This document shows, one piece after another, positions 11,129 through 21,284 of a stretch of DNA of 64,000 nucleotides. The translations under genes and the position numbers were made by a program. The first letter of the stretch is position 1; each line of letters opens with the position of its first letter. The notes beneath the pieces are model-generated. The model worked only from the letters and a program-made list of their open reading frames with translations, was not told where the DNA came from and did not search any database. This DNA comes from Plumapathes pennacea (lineage: Eukaryota > Cnidaria > Anthozoa > Antipatharia > Myriopathidae): the NCBI GenBank assembly GCA_964036295.1, contig OZ038464.1:1926501-1990500 (forward strand), given 5' to 3'.

Positions 11129-11259
11129 CAGGCTGACAGGTTCCATAACAACCCCTAGATTAATGGGGGAACCGGTGTCTTGGTAATGAAATCGTAATGT
11201 CCAGAGTGACGTGATTTGCCTTCCTTCTGGATTTCCAACTTGTTCAAGTCCAAAGCCTC
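11129..11259 (-). CDS. Candidate single coding exon of an unrecognised gene
   Basis: On the minus strand an acceptor (TACAGCAG) opens a 131-nt exon with one open frame and a GTAAGT donor after 11129. It contains GFGLEQVGNPEGRQITSLW and DTGSPINLGVVMEPVSL, which read like conserved protein. No partner exon was found within a few kilobases, so it may be an exon of a long-intron gene or a relic. I do not recognise the family. Confidence 0.35.
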
Positions 11260-11262
11260 CTG

Positions 11263-12900
11263 CTGTATAATTATGTTATAGAAAATGTATTGAACTCTTA
11301 TACTTTTACTATGTTTTGAGGTTCTATCTGCGTTGCTCAAACTTTCCTTTCTAAAGTTTTGTGCAATGACCGCTGACTCCAACATAGTTGATCGGACGGT
11401 TAAAAAACGCATTAGACGATATGATAAGATAATTAACGTGATTGGTTATGTTTAGCTATAAATAGTGTGCCCAGAAAGTGGGAAAACACAAGCTAATTTG
11501 CAAGGAACGCGCCACGAACTTACTCCACCAATAGAAGTGAATAAGACTTATAAATGAATAAATATGTACATAGTAAAAATTGATTATTAGGCAAAATGTG
11601 AAAAATATATAAAACGTTTGTCAGCAGAAGTGTTTAGTTACAGTAATATCATGAAGACTTTGTTGGGCTACTTGGTAACGCCACGACTTAAGGACGTATG
11701 CGGTGGTGCTCAACCTCAGTAACTCCATTTTATTAGTTGTAGGTACCATTTCTGCTCTCAAGTAGGCCCCTCAGGCTTATCTGGAGTGGAGCTATTATAT
11801 ATATTGACTTATGACAGTCAACTGAGGATTTTCGTCCCTCTTTATATGATGTCCCAGAGAACTTCGATCCAGCTTCAAAAGTAGATCCTCGTACGGGATA
11901 CTTTTATCGTTGAAAACTAAGGGTAACGGCACATTCGTTTACTTTCTCTAGTTTATTGGCAGAAGTTTTGTTGCAGAAAAGTCTCTGCAAAATAGTTAAA
12001 GTGTGGAACGCGATGTAGCTATTCACCATCTTTCGAATGGTAGCATGATTGTTTCTCATATGCTTTAACACAACAAAAACCTGAGCTGAGATACCTTTCT
12101 GCAGATGTTTGCGATGTGCTTGTCAAATTTTAGTTTGTTATCAACAGTAAGCACCTAGTAGCTCAAATTCTTCACCATTTGGAATGTCTATATTCTCGCA
12201 AAAAAAATTTTGGTTATAATACTTTACAAGAGTGAGAAACTGATAATGACTAATTAAAGTCTAAAATATTTCCAAAACCCAAAGAGCACAGTACCTAAAT
12301 CGAAGACTTTATTGCATAATTGGTCAACACGTTTCCAAATTTAAAGGGTAATGAAAAACTAAGAAAGGATATATGCATTAATTTGGTAGTGTTTCATGCA
12401 AACAAAAACAAAAGCACTCGGTTGGACCACAAGTGTTTCGATTTATAACACTTTATGTATATTTTCTGTTTTTCCTTTTTAATTTTGTATTCTAACTTTG
12501 TTACACAAAGGTTCAGATTTCTTTACTTACACTTACACTAATAAGTCACTTACATAAAAGTGTACATGTATGATTAAATTATTTGTATAATACAGGGCTT
12601 ACATAAATTATACATACATTAGTGTCCAAACCCCGCTCGCACACACACATGTACACGCAGCCCTCCATGTGATCTCAGAAATTTATGTCAGCAAGTTGCT
12701 ACCAAACATTGAAAAACCCATTGTATTGCTGTCGATGCTGAGTTACTATCAGCTAAACTTCCTATTGCGACCTGGCCCTTAATCGCAAAATTACGTCGGC
12801 GCAAAACTCATGACTATAGTTATGTTCAATTACATTATTAGACAATAAATAACAAAAAAAAAAAAAAAAAAGATTTGAATGAAGTAATAACTGTACGTAA
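11263..12900. other. Non-coding, with a possible relic of a LINE reverse transcriptase
   Basis: Around 11990-12180 the minus strand reads in pieces like the C-terminal part of a non-LTR reverse transcriptase (AQVFVVLKHMRNN and neighbours) but is broken by stops. Elsewhere the sequence is AT-rich with no gene. Confidence 0.3.
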
Positions 12901-12914
12901 CTGCGTTCACGAAA

Positions 12915-13169
12915 ATGAATTTGAGAACTGGAAAACTTGAAACAGAACGGTCTCGCGAAGCTCGTCTTCGAAAGAGAAGGGAACAAGAACGGGCAAGGCG
13001 AAATCGTGAAACGATTGAACAGCGCCAAATACGTCTAGAGAATAGACGACAAACATGTTATAACCGACAGCATCATGAACGGAAGCGTGCCGAAGAAACA
13101 GCTCCGCAAAGGGAACAGCGCTTGAAAGCAAATCGGGAGCTTCAGACGCCGTTTTGTGTTAAACTCTGA
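12915..13169 (+). CDS. Short STPR-like repeat ORF, probably a transposon remnant
   Basis: An 84-aa ORF built of Arg/Glu-rich repeats of about 23 aa (REARLRKRREQERARRNRE, then RQIRLENRRQ and REQRLKANRE). This resembles the STPR (score-and-three-amino-acid peptide repeat) DNA-binding module known from FMBP-1 and found ahead of Helitron/PIF1-like proteins in invertebrates. The repeat pattern breaks down after 13140 and no helicase follows. I take it as a fragment; alternatively it is a small basic gene of its own. Confidence 0.4.
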   Translation: MNLRTGKLETERSREARLRKRREQERARRNRETIEQRQIRLENRRQTCYNRQHHERKRAEETAPQREQRLKANRELQTPFCVKL

Positions 13170-13495
13170 TACTTATTCAGAAAGGACAAGCAACAAAGGT
13201 TAGTCAGTGGAAATTGAACAATCACCGTGACAAATATATTCTACCCATATCTTGTAACTCGATCACTTCAAGAATATATTAGAATCTGTATGCTGATCAT
13301 TTTCCCTCGAAGTATTGTTTTAATACGCTTCTGTCGCCAGTTTCGGCTACCGTATTCGCTCAGAGCAATTGGAACTTGGAGTCTTAAACGATTTAGTCAG
13401 ATGTATTATTTTTTTCTTTCAAGACTAAAACTGTAACAATTAATGCTGTAATCTGACAGGTGGTGATTGCAGCGAGAATCGTTCACAAGCCCTTA

Positions 13496-14187
13496 AGGTG
13501 ATGTTACACGAGACGATTTTTAACGACGATTTTTAGCGACGATTTTTAATGCATGTTACACAAGACAACTTTTAGCGCAACATTGTTGCGGCAACGGCAT
13601 GTTACACGAGACGATTTTTAGCGCAACATCCAGCCAGCGCCCAGGCTCCTACTCCAAAAACATGACAGCCTTCACCAAAAGCAGAACTTTGTGCGAATGT
13701 TGTAATTAATCGATAGTTTTGAATATTACCAGACGCGAACACGAGATAGAATTGTTTTGACGAAGGAATGGATGAAGAGGAGAGAAGAAAGAGGATTTAT
13801 CACCAGTTAATGAGAGAATTAAACGTAAAAAATAACCCGGCCTTCGCTCGATATTTCCTGATGGCAAAAAACAAGTTCGACGAGCTGGTCGGCCGAGTCG
13901 CCACACAAATACAGAGGTTTAACACAATAATGAGGGCGTCAATAAGTCCTGTGACGTCAATGTTGCGCGAAAAATCGACCGCGAGGGTGTTACACGAAGC
14001 AACTTCAACAAAATTCGAGCAACATTGTTGCATGCGTTTGAAGGCCATTCAAAAACTTTTAACATGTTGCCGCAACGAAGATTGCGTTAAAAATCGTCCG
14101 GCGCGCCATGTTACACTATGACGATTTTTAGCGCAACATTGTTGCGCTAAAAATCGTCGTTAAAAATCGTCTCGTGTAACATCACCT
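13496..14187. mobile_element. PIF/Harbinger-derived transposon, internally deleted
   Basis: Inverted ends AGGTGATGTTACACGAGACG and complement, flanked by TTA target duplications at 13493-13495 and 14188-14190, the Harbinger hallmark. Sub-terminal copies of 'acgatttttagcgcaac' are reiterated many times near both ends. The element contains a transposase N-terminal fragment (next entry) and lacks the catalytic domain. Confidence 0.85.
13768..14121 (+). pseudogene. Harbinger transposase N-terminal fragment
   Basis: The first 70 or so residues (YHQLMRELNVKNNPAFARYF, MAKNKFDELVGRVATQIQR, MRASISP) match the N-terminal region of HARBI1-like nucleases. The frame then runs into the reiterated sub-terminal repeat and stops, so all DDE residues are missing. 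It lies inside the TTA-flanked element and cannot be an active transposase. Confidence 0.75.
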
Positions 14188-14190
14188 TTA

Positions 14191-15079
14191 GAAGTATGAC
14201 TAGGTCTGAAGCCCGTGTATAATTTGAAGTAAACCGTTCAAGTTTTGCTTTGATTCTGGGAGAAATCATGCTGTTTTGAACGGGTTCACATAAAGAACAA
14301 TTCGAGCCTATTAAATATGCATGCCTTAGTCTGGGTGCATGCAATCCAGAGTAAAAACAAATTGCACAGGAAGCCTATTTAATTGTACTGCCTATGAATT
14401 CAAAATTGGAAAATCAGTGTTCCTTTTTTCCTACGACGGCCGACCAACTTCAAAATCTAAGTATTAAATTTTGAGAATGTGCTTGGCAGACTGTACGAAT
14501 TAATTTGACGTGCCGACCGTGGGAAATACGTACTTCGTCATGCAATCGACTCTTTTTTCAACGCAAAAGTATAACACACACCATTCTTTTTCTCCTTCCT
14601 CTGCGTGTAGCACTTGACTTCGAAGAAAAGATTGAGTCAACATTTCGGTGAAACAAAGGCTACTCTTGTTGGGAGTACCAAAGTAAAAGTCCCATCAATG
14701 GCACTGAGCGAGGGGGTATCTGCGAGTATCGTATTTCTAGTACCTTATTACATAAGGTACCTGGAGCCTTTTGTATCTTGTTTATTATTTAATTAGCTCT
14801 GCTCCGCGATACAGCGGTACAGCATTACTTGTGTCTCTCTAGAACTCTCTTTTGTCTCCCTAATATGCATGTCTCTGACGTCACACTGAGATATTGTTCA
14901 GATACGACACTGCCTCCCTTATTCAGTTCAGACTTATAATCAAAATGGATTAATATTTAAATGCAACATAATCAAATTAACAAAACTGGAACTGTTTGCT
15001 GAAATGTTCGGCTTAGAGGTCCTTGAAGTTACACAAAGCCTTGTAAATGTGCTGGACGTTTTCTGGCTCGGCCTTATCG
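14191..15079. other. Non-coding, nothing recognised
   Basis: Moderately AT-rich. No convincing exon, RNA gene or element ends. Confidence 0.4.
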
Positions 15080-16488
15080 TCACGGCTGCTTATCGCGCGC
15101 TTGTTCGATGACTGGAACTGGGCTCTGCACACTGTTTGGCACTTGATCAGTTCCAGGTTGCGCTATGTGGGATGTCATCGTGTCATCCAATTCCTCCTCC
15201 TCCTCCTCCGGGGGAATGACGATTCCACGGTATAGCCGGATATGTGAGAAGTTTCTTCTTTGTCGTCGTCCATCTCGGGTTTGTAGGACGATCTGATTGC
15301 CATTTATCTGGACTATCCTTGCTGGGTCTGGGTTAAATGCAGTTGAGTACTTGTCGCGGTGTTTTTGCTTGACAAGGACCCAGTCTCCGACCTTCAGGTT
15401 TCTTGGTCTGGTATTCCTTCTGCGGTCAGCATATTCTGTAGCCTTCTGTTTGGCTTTGGCGTCGGCTGTGCTTACCTTGGCGTCGCAAGGTGTTTCCTCG
15501 GTTTGCAGGCTTGGGAGCTTTGTTCTTAGCTCGCGCTGCAGTAACAACATGGCTGGTGTGTGTCATGCGGTGTGGTGTGCTTCTATAATTTCTCAGCATT
15601 GTTGGTATGGTGTACCGCCAGTCCTTCCCCTCCACTCGCGAGGTCTGGACATGGTTCTTTAGGACTTTGTTAAATTGATCGACTTGACCGTTTGCTTGGG
15701 GCCAGTATTCTGTCACTGTCTTCGTGTCAACACCCCATGCTTTGAGGGTATCCTTGAACTCTCTTGATACAAAGTTCGACGCGTTGTCGGACTTGATTTG
15801 CTGAGGGTAGCCATGTGCCGCGAACACAGAATCCAGCCATCTCAGTACAGTTGTTGATGTGACGGACTTAAGGATTGTTACTTCCAGCCAGCGTGAGTAG
15901 TAGTTGGTAAGGACTACCACTGACTCGCCCGTAGGGAAGGGACCGCAAATGTCAATAGCAAGATGTGTCCATCTTTCCTGTGGTATAGGTCGGTTGGCTG
16001 TACTGGTTCTGGTCTCGGGGGACGGGCTGTGACTTGGCACGGGTGACAGCTCTGAATATGGTTCTCGACTTCCCTGTCCAAGTGAGGCCACCATAACTTG
16101 GAACGCAGGCGTTGTTTGCATCTAGTCATGTCTGCATGGTCTTCATGAGCCAGGATGATAGCTCTTGCTCTGAGCTCTGTTGGCAGGACAATCCGGTTCC
16201 TCGCAGGACTACATCTTCAGCCGTGATAGAGATTTCGTCGGAGATTTGTCGGTATGGAACTGGCAGTTCATGCATCTCATTTCTGGCAATGCATTCGCGA
16301 ACTTCTCTCAGTTCCGGATCATTTGCAGATGCTCGTTCAACTTCTGCCACATCCATGGCTTGTGGCGTGAGCTCGCGGGCCAGATAGTGGACATAACAAT
16401 CGGCACATGCTTCTATGTTACTCCGTGGTGTTGGGGTAGGAAGTCTGGAGAGGGAATCAGCTAGGTTGTCTGCACCTGGACGGTACAC
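15080..16488 (-). pseudogene. Gypsy integrase, frameshifted
   Basis: It opens with MYRPGADNLADSLSRLPTP, the RNase H-integrase linker typical of gypsy. A His/Cys zinc-binding segment follows (WWPHLDREVENHIQSCHPCQ), then the catalytic core (HLAIDICGPFP, KSDNASNFVSREF, ANGQVDQFNK) and a C-terminal LKVGDWVLVKQ module near 15430. The position where the DDE Glu is expected reads Asp (VDQ rather than VES/VER). Frames shift near 16121 and 15550. Confidence 0.85.
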
Positions 16489-16506
16489 TACTTGGAAGTC
16501 GTATTC

Positions 16507-16853
16507 CTAAAGCCATAGCTTCCATCTCTCGATTTTGGCTGGTGGGGACTTGCCTAGATTGCTTGCGTTGGCCTTGTAAATGTTTTCGAGAGGACGGTGA
16601 CCGGTCTCCAGCTCAAAGGATCGTCCATAAACGTACATGTGGAAATGTTCGCAACCGAACACAATATCCAATGATTCCTTTTTCAATTTGCGCGTATTTA
16701 CCTTTTGTTTCGCTGAGTGCTCTACTGCCATACGCGATCGGTCGGTATGAGCTGTCTTCTTGTTGCTGGAGTAGCACGGCTCCAACTGCCCAAGGCAATG
16801 CGTTGACCACAACTATTTGTCGGGGCTGTAGTGGGCCAGCACTGGAGAGCTAG
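16507..16853 (-). pseudogene. Gypsy RNase H fragment
   Basis: Two overlapping frames carry WAVGAVLLQQQEDSSYRPIA and IVFGCEHFHMYVYGRSFELE, the start and middle of a Ty3/gypsy RNase H, separated by a frameshift near 16690. Confidence 0.75.
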
Positions 16854-16994
16854 TCAGGGCTTGCTTGAGCTGCTGGAAAGCTTGTTCGTGCTCCTCTTTC
16901 CAAGCAAAGGTTGTCTTTGTTCGAGTAAGTTGTCCCAGGGGGTAAGTGATGTTGCTGTAATCTGCGATGTATCTGGAACAATAGTTCGTTAGTC

Positions 16995-17690
16995 CTAGGA
17001 AGGATCAAACTTCTGGTGCGGATTTTGGGGGTGGTGCTTTGTTGACCGCATCCACTTTGGCTTTATCGGGTTGGATGCCGTTTGCTTAAACAATGTGTCC
17101 AAACACGTTGATCTTGGGCACCGCAAATGAGCATTTTGGCAGTTTGAGTGTGATGCCACTGTTCTCCAAAGTGGTAAGTAGCTTATCGAGTTGCTGTAAA
17201 TGGCTTTGTCTGTCTTCCGACCATAACCTTGTCTGAGATGTTTGCGCAGTTGTGGATATCTCAGATCAGTTGGTGGATTTCCTCGTGGAAGTATTCTCCT
17301 GATGGGCATGCTCCCATGATGAGGCGCTTGAACCGATGTGGTCCGTTGTCTGGTGTGGAGAATGCAGTGATGTATCAGGATTCTTCTGCGAGCATAATTT
17401 GCAAGTAGCCTTGTGATAAATCCACATCTGTGAAGATCTTCACTCCTTGCATCTTCTGTAGAATTTCATCCACTGTCAGCACTTGTACTCTATGCCTGGT
17501 CAGGGCTGTGTTTGGAACTCGCATGTCCAAAACAAGGCAAACATCTCCGCTTTTCCTGGAGATTGCGATCATCGGTGACAGCCATGGAGTTGCTCCGTTC
17601 ACTTTCTCGATGATTCCTTGCTCTCTCATCTCCTGCAGCTTGGCGTTGACTTTGGATTTTAGGCTAAGGGGAATGCGTCGGGCAGGCTGA
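16995..17690 (-). pseudogene. Gypsy reverse transcriptase fragment
   Basis: MREQGIIEKVNGATPWLSP and KIFTDVDLSQGYLQIML are reverse transcriptase palm motifs. The frame stops at 17375 and the downstream YxDD region is not readable in one frame. Confidence 0.8.
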
Positions 17691-17786
17691 GCAACTGGAG
17701 TTACACTCTCGTCAATCTCAAGTTTGACCTCTCTGTTCTTGAGATTCCTGGTTCCCTGGAAAAGCTTCTGATGGCGCTGCAGGATT

Positions 17787-18410
17787 TTAGAAACATCGGC
17801 ATCTCGGGTGATTGATAGATACCAAGTTAATGTTTATTTGTAGAAGTCCGAGGGTGGTTGATGATTTGCAACTCAGGAGGCATTTTGATTTGGACTTTGT
17901 GATGTAGAAAGTCGCTTGCGTCGATTTTCCTGTTGTGGAGTTGATAGGCGCTGTAACTTTTCCTATCAGTTCTAATGGAGTGTCGGCATTGTAGGCGTGT
18001 ATCTTTGCGTCCAATGGTTGTATCTGCACTGCGGGATTTTCCTTTTGAATCCTTTTGTATACGTCACTGTTCAGCAGGTTTACTGATGACCCTGAATCAA
18101 TGATGACTTGTACTGGAACTCCTCCGATTTGAATCAAAGTTTCTGGTAGTTTTCCTGTTGGGTTGATTGAAAAGAAAAATTCTTCGTCCGAACTGTCCAA
18201 ATATGATGCTGTTGATTGTGGAATGTGGCTGACTTGCCGCACTGCTTTGGCATTTCCGCAAAGACAGAGTCTTGCAAAATGACCAATTTTCCCGCAAGTG
18301 TGGCATTTGATTCCTTTGGCCGGGCAGGACTCCTTGCCGTTTTTGTGAGGGAATGGGCTGCCGCAATTTCGACATTTCTGGTTGGGCTTGTTGTCGTACT
18401 TGCGCTCTTG
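17787..18410 (-). pseudogene. Gypsy gag zinc knuckle and aspartic protease
   Basis: CHTCGKIGHFARLC is a CCHC zinc knuckle. About 60 residues on, VIIDSGSSVNLL gives the retropepsin DSG motif. The frame is open from upstream through 17787. Confidence 0.8.
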
Positions 18411-18456
18411 CGATTTGGTGTTGACAAAGGTTGCTTTGTGGCGGGGGCAGGTACAA

Positions 18457-19430
18457 AACCTGGACCCCCCTTTTGGACCCCCATTTTTATCACAATTTTT
18501 ATTTTTTATTTAATATATAATATATTAATAATTAATATTAAATCATATCAATAATAACTTTATTAGTAATAATACATTTCTCACTTTTTCTCAGTTTACA
18601 ATAATATTCTATTAAAATATATTACGTAAAAATCAAACATACCAGACTATTTTGCATTTCGCGCATATAAACGAGGTAACTGTCCGCATGTTAGAACCAG
18701 AACAATAACCAGGAAAGACAATAGCCAGACAAGGACCACACCCGGCGTGTTTCAATTCCGTATGAAAAAATGTACTGCATGAGCCAGTTTCAACGCCGCT
18801 TCACAGTTAGCCTTTGATTTTTGTTTCTATTGCTGTTAGAAAAAAAATACTGTCTAGAAAAAATCGTTGACGCAGATATTCAGGCATCTTTGAAAGTATC
18901 AATCGGGACCGCTGCATGACTCCTGTAGAGCAGATCTTTCCGGCCCTGACACATGGGAGACTTGTGTTCTATTATTGTCACATGTGGCTTTAAGGCTGGT
19001 TCACACGGTAAAGCAAGCGTAAGAGAATGGAAACTTTTCCATTCGCTCGCTTCACAAATTTTACTGTGTGAACCAGTCGCTTGCGCTTGCATTTGCGCTT
19101 GCCTGCTCGTGTAAACCAGCTGGTATTAGCATTTGGGGTTTGAATACAGTCAAAACATTGCTATTAAGAAAATAATCGCTGACAAACAAAGCGAAGCAAA
19201 CACAAAGACTGACTTTTTTTGTTTTGCTTTTCAATTTTTTTAAAGTGACTTTTCAGTGACCTTTTTTTATATATGAGAAATTGTATTATCATTACATCAA
19301 TATTATCATCATTAATTATTAATATATATTTTTATTGATATACATTTTTTCAAAGTGTTTATTAAAGTGTTTTATCCAGGATATCAAAACTGGGGGTCCA
19401 GTCCTTTGGACCCTCTGTTCCAAACTTAAT
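18457..19430. repeat. AT-rich segment bounded by inverted GGACCCCC motifs
   Basis: At 18460-18487 'tggacccccc...ggaccccca' and at 19393-19420 'gggggtccagtcctttgga' face each other, and the adjoining AT-rich flanks (aatatattaataattaat) are also inverted. This may be an element inserted at the gag end of the gypsy copy. A shorter palindrome (GGCTGGTTCACACG...CGTGTAAACCAGC) sits inside at 18994-19120. Confidence 0.35.
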
Positions 19431-20833
19431 AAATATTCGTGGTGCGTCTTTATTCACAATGTTTTTATTAGTACCAAACAACTAATAAGCCGATGGGACA
19501 TTTTTTATGTTCCTGGCACATTTTCTTCTCTTCTCATCCGTCACACGCACAAACATAATTATGCAAATCTGAACTCAAGTCTTTGCATTATCAAATTTCA
19601 CTACGCTATGCCTAATTCAGTCGATGTGCAAGACTGCAGATCATTGTTTTAAGATTTGTACGCAGACAGATTTCGACCATTTGTATATTAAAAGCAGTGT
19701 TATCATGATCGATAAAAGGTGTGCATATCGTGATAAACTTGAACCGCTCGAACAGCCAGTGGTTTACATTAACATTTGATTGAATGTTCGGTAGTCACAA
19801 CAGCGTTTCATCACTTAAACCTTACGAAAATCGTACGACTTTTTTCGTGTCGTATGCGAGAGAAAACCAAATTAAGGCGTGACTTTTCATTTGTGTCATA
19901 AGCAAAAGTCGGGGCTTCATCGACGCACGTTATCAGTGGTGAAGGATCAGCGGCGGCTTTCTGCTTAGCGAGCAACTTCCGGAAAGGAGTCGCTTGTCAA
20001 TTAATTTTTTGAGTGCATCCAAGCGGACGCACTTGTGCAAGTTTTTTTTTTGCGTCCAAATTGAGATTTGTGCGTCTGGATACAACACTGCCTACAATAT
20101 CAACTTTTCGCAAATATGCACCCCAAAATCGCGAAAATTTCATGTAACAAGGAACTATTAAAAATATAAGACAATGAAATGTGTGACTTGCCTTAGTCTT
20201 TGCTTTTCTTTCCAACTCAAGCAGAGCCTCAGCCTCCCCTCCAGCTCCTCAAGATAATTAAAATTAACAGTAAGTTGTTAGCTCACGTGCAAAGATTGAT
20301 TTATGTCACTTTTGCTGCATTCTTTTGGGGTTACAGAATAGGAATAACAAAATACACAGAACGCCAGTTCCCAAAAGAACAGATAAAATTTGCGCTATTC
20401 CAAAAACAGAATAGCTGACGTGAGAATACGGCGACAAAATTACCAAAAGAACACGATTATCGGATATTCTGTTTAATCCAAATAAACTGTTATTCTGTCT
20501 ATTCTGCTTTTCCGAGATGTAACAGCAGCTTGACAGGCGCAAGTGCAATTTGTGGTCTTTGAAAAATTTACGAGTGCTCACTTATTTCAAAATTGCATGA
20601 GAAATAGTGATTACTTGTTAATAACATGTTTACAATAATTTCCATCTCACATTTCTGCAATAGCTGTCAATTTCACATTTTTGCACCGTCTGGGAGAAAT
20701 TGACATGCCCTCAGCCAATCAGAATGCAGAAACTATATTGTATGCATGTTATTTACACGAGAACAAATCAAGGTACATTTATCAGACAACATTTATGAGA
20801 CTGAGCTAAACTCAGCAAAAGATATTGCCTTAC
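19431..20833. other. Non-coding, possible 3' end of the Death-domain gene
   Basis: A weak minus-strand continuation of the Death-domain gene may begin near 20246 (reads AGGEAEALLELERKAKTKA), but its acceptor is poor. No other exon was accepted. Confidence 0.3.
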
Positions 20834-21284
20834 TGTGTGTCAACCAGTCAAGTAACATTTTTGTGGCGCATTCCATGTTTGGATATGTTTCCGGTGCTGT
20901 CAAAAGACGAGACAAACTTACTCAGGAAGATAGGTGGGGTTTGAAAGAAACTTTCAACAGTTAGGCTCAGTATTTGATAATTATTGTAAGATTGCCATAA
21001 CACGTGCTCCTCTGATTTTTGTCACTGCATCAAACACACAGCACTGTCAAAAAAACGAGAGAACTATTGAGATGCGGTGAGAACACACTGTGTTATACTT
21101 TAGTCTACGTTTACATCTAATATTTTTATCAGCGTATTACTGGCTGTGTGTCTAGTAGTCAAGCAGCTTTTTTGAGGAATAGCACTGTGCATATTTGGCT
21201 TGCTCTCACCTCCACAGAGCAGATCTAAGTCACCTTTGGGAACTGCAAGAGCCAAGCCCAGCTCTTTCCATTTGCAGGCATGTG
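20834..21284 (-). CDS. Two Death-domain exons (21284-21210 and 20896-20834)
   Basis: WKELGLALAVPKGDLDLL and YPNMECATKMLLDWLTH match the W-x-x-L-G-x-x-L-G-x-x-x-x-D-L-x-x-I and M-L-x-x-W-L core of Death domains. Phase 1 junctions agree. Both exons follow near-identical TCTTTTGACAG acceptors in similar intron sequence, suggesting local duplication of intronic DNA. Confidence 0.62.

Larger units (their letters stand above)
15080..18456 (-). mobile_element. Degenerate Ty3/gypsy-type retrotransposon (gag zinc knuckle to integrase)
   Basis: On the minus strand the order is gag CCHC, aspartic protease, reverse transcriptase, RNase H and integrase, as in Ty3/gypsy. The frame is broken several times by frameshifts and stops. 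I could not find flanking LTRs; the gag end abuts an AT-rich segment at 18460. The copy is dead. Confidence 0.9.

Noticed and set aside
20746..20964. Plus-strand 72-aa ORF
   Set aside because: Overlaps the better-supported minus-strand Death-domain exon 20834-20896 and has no family features.
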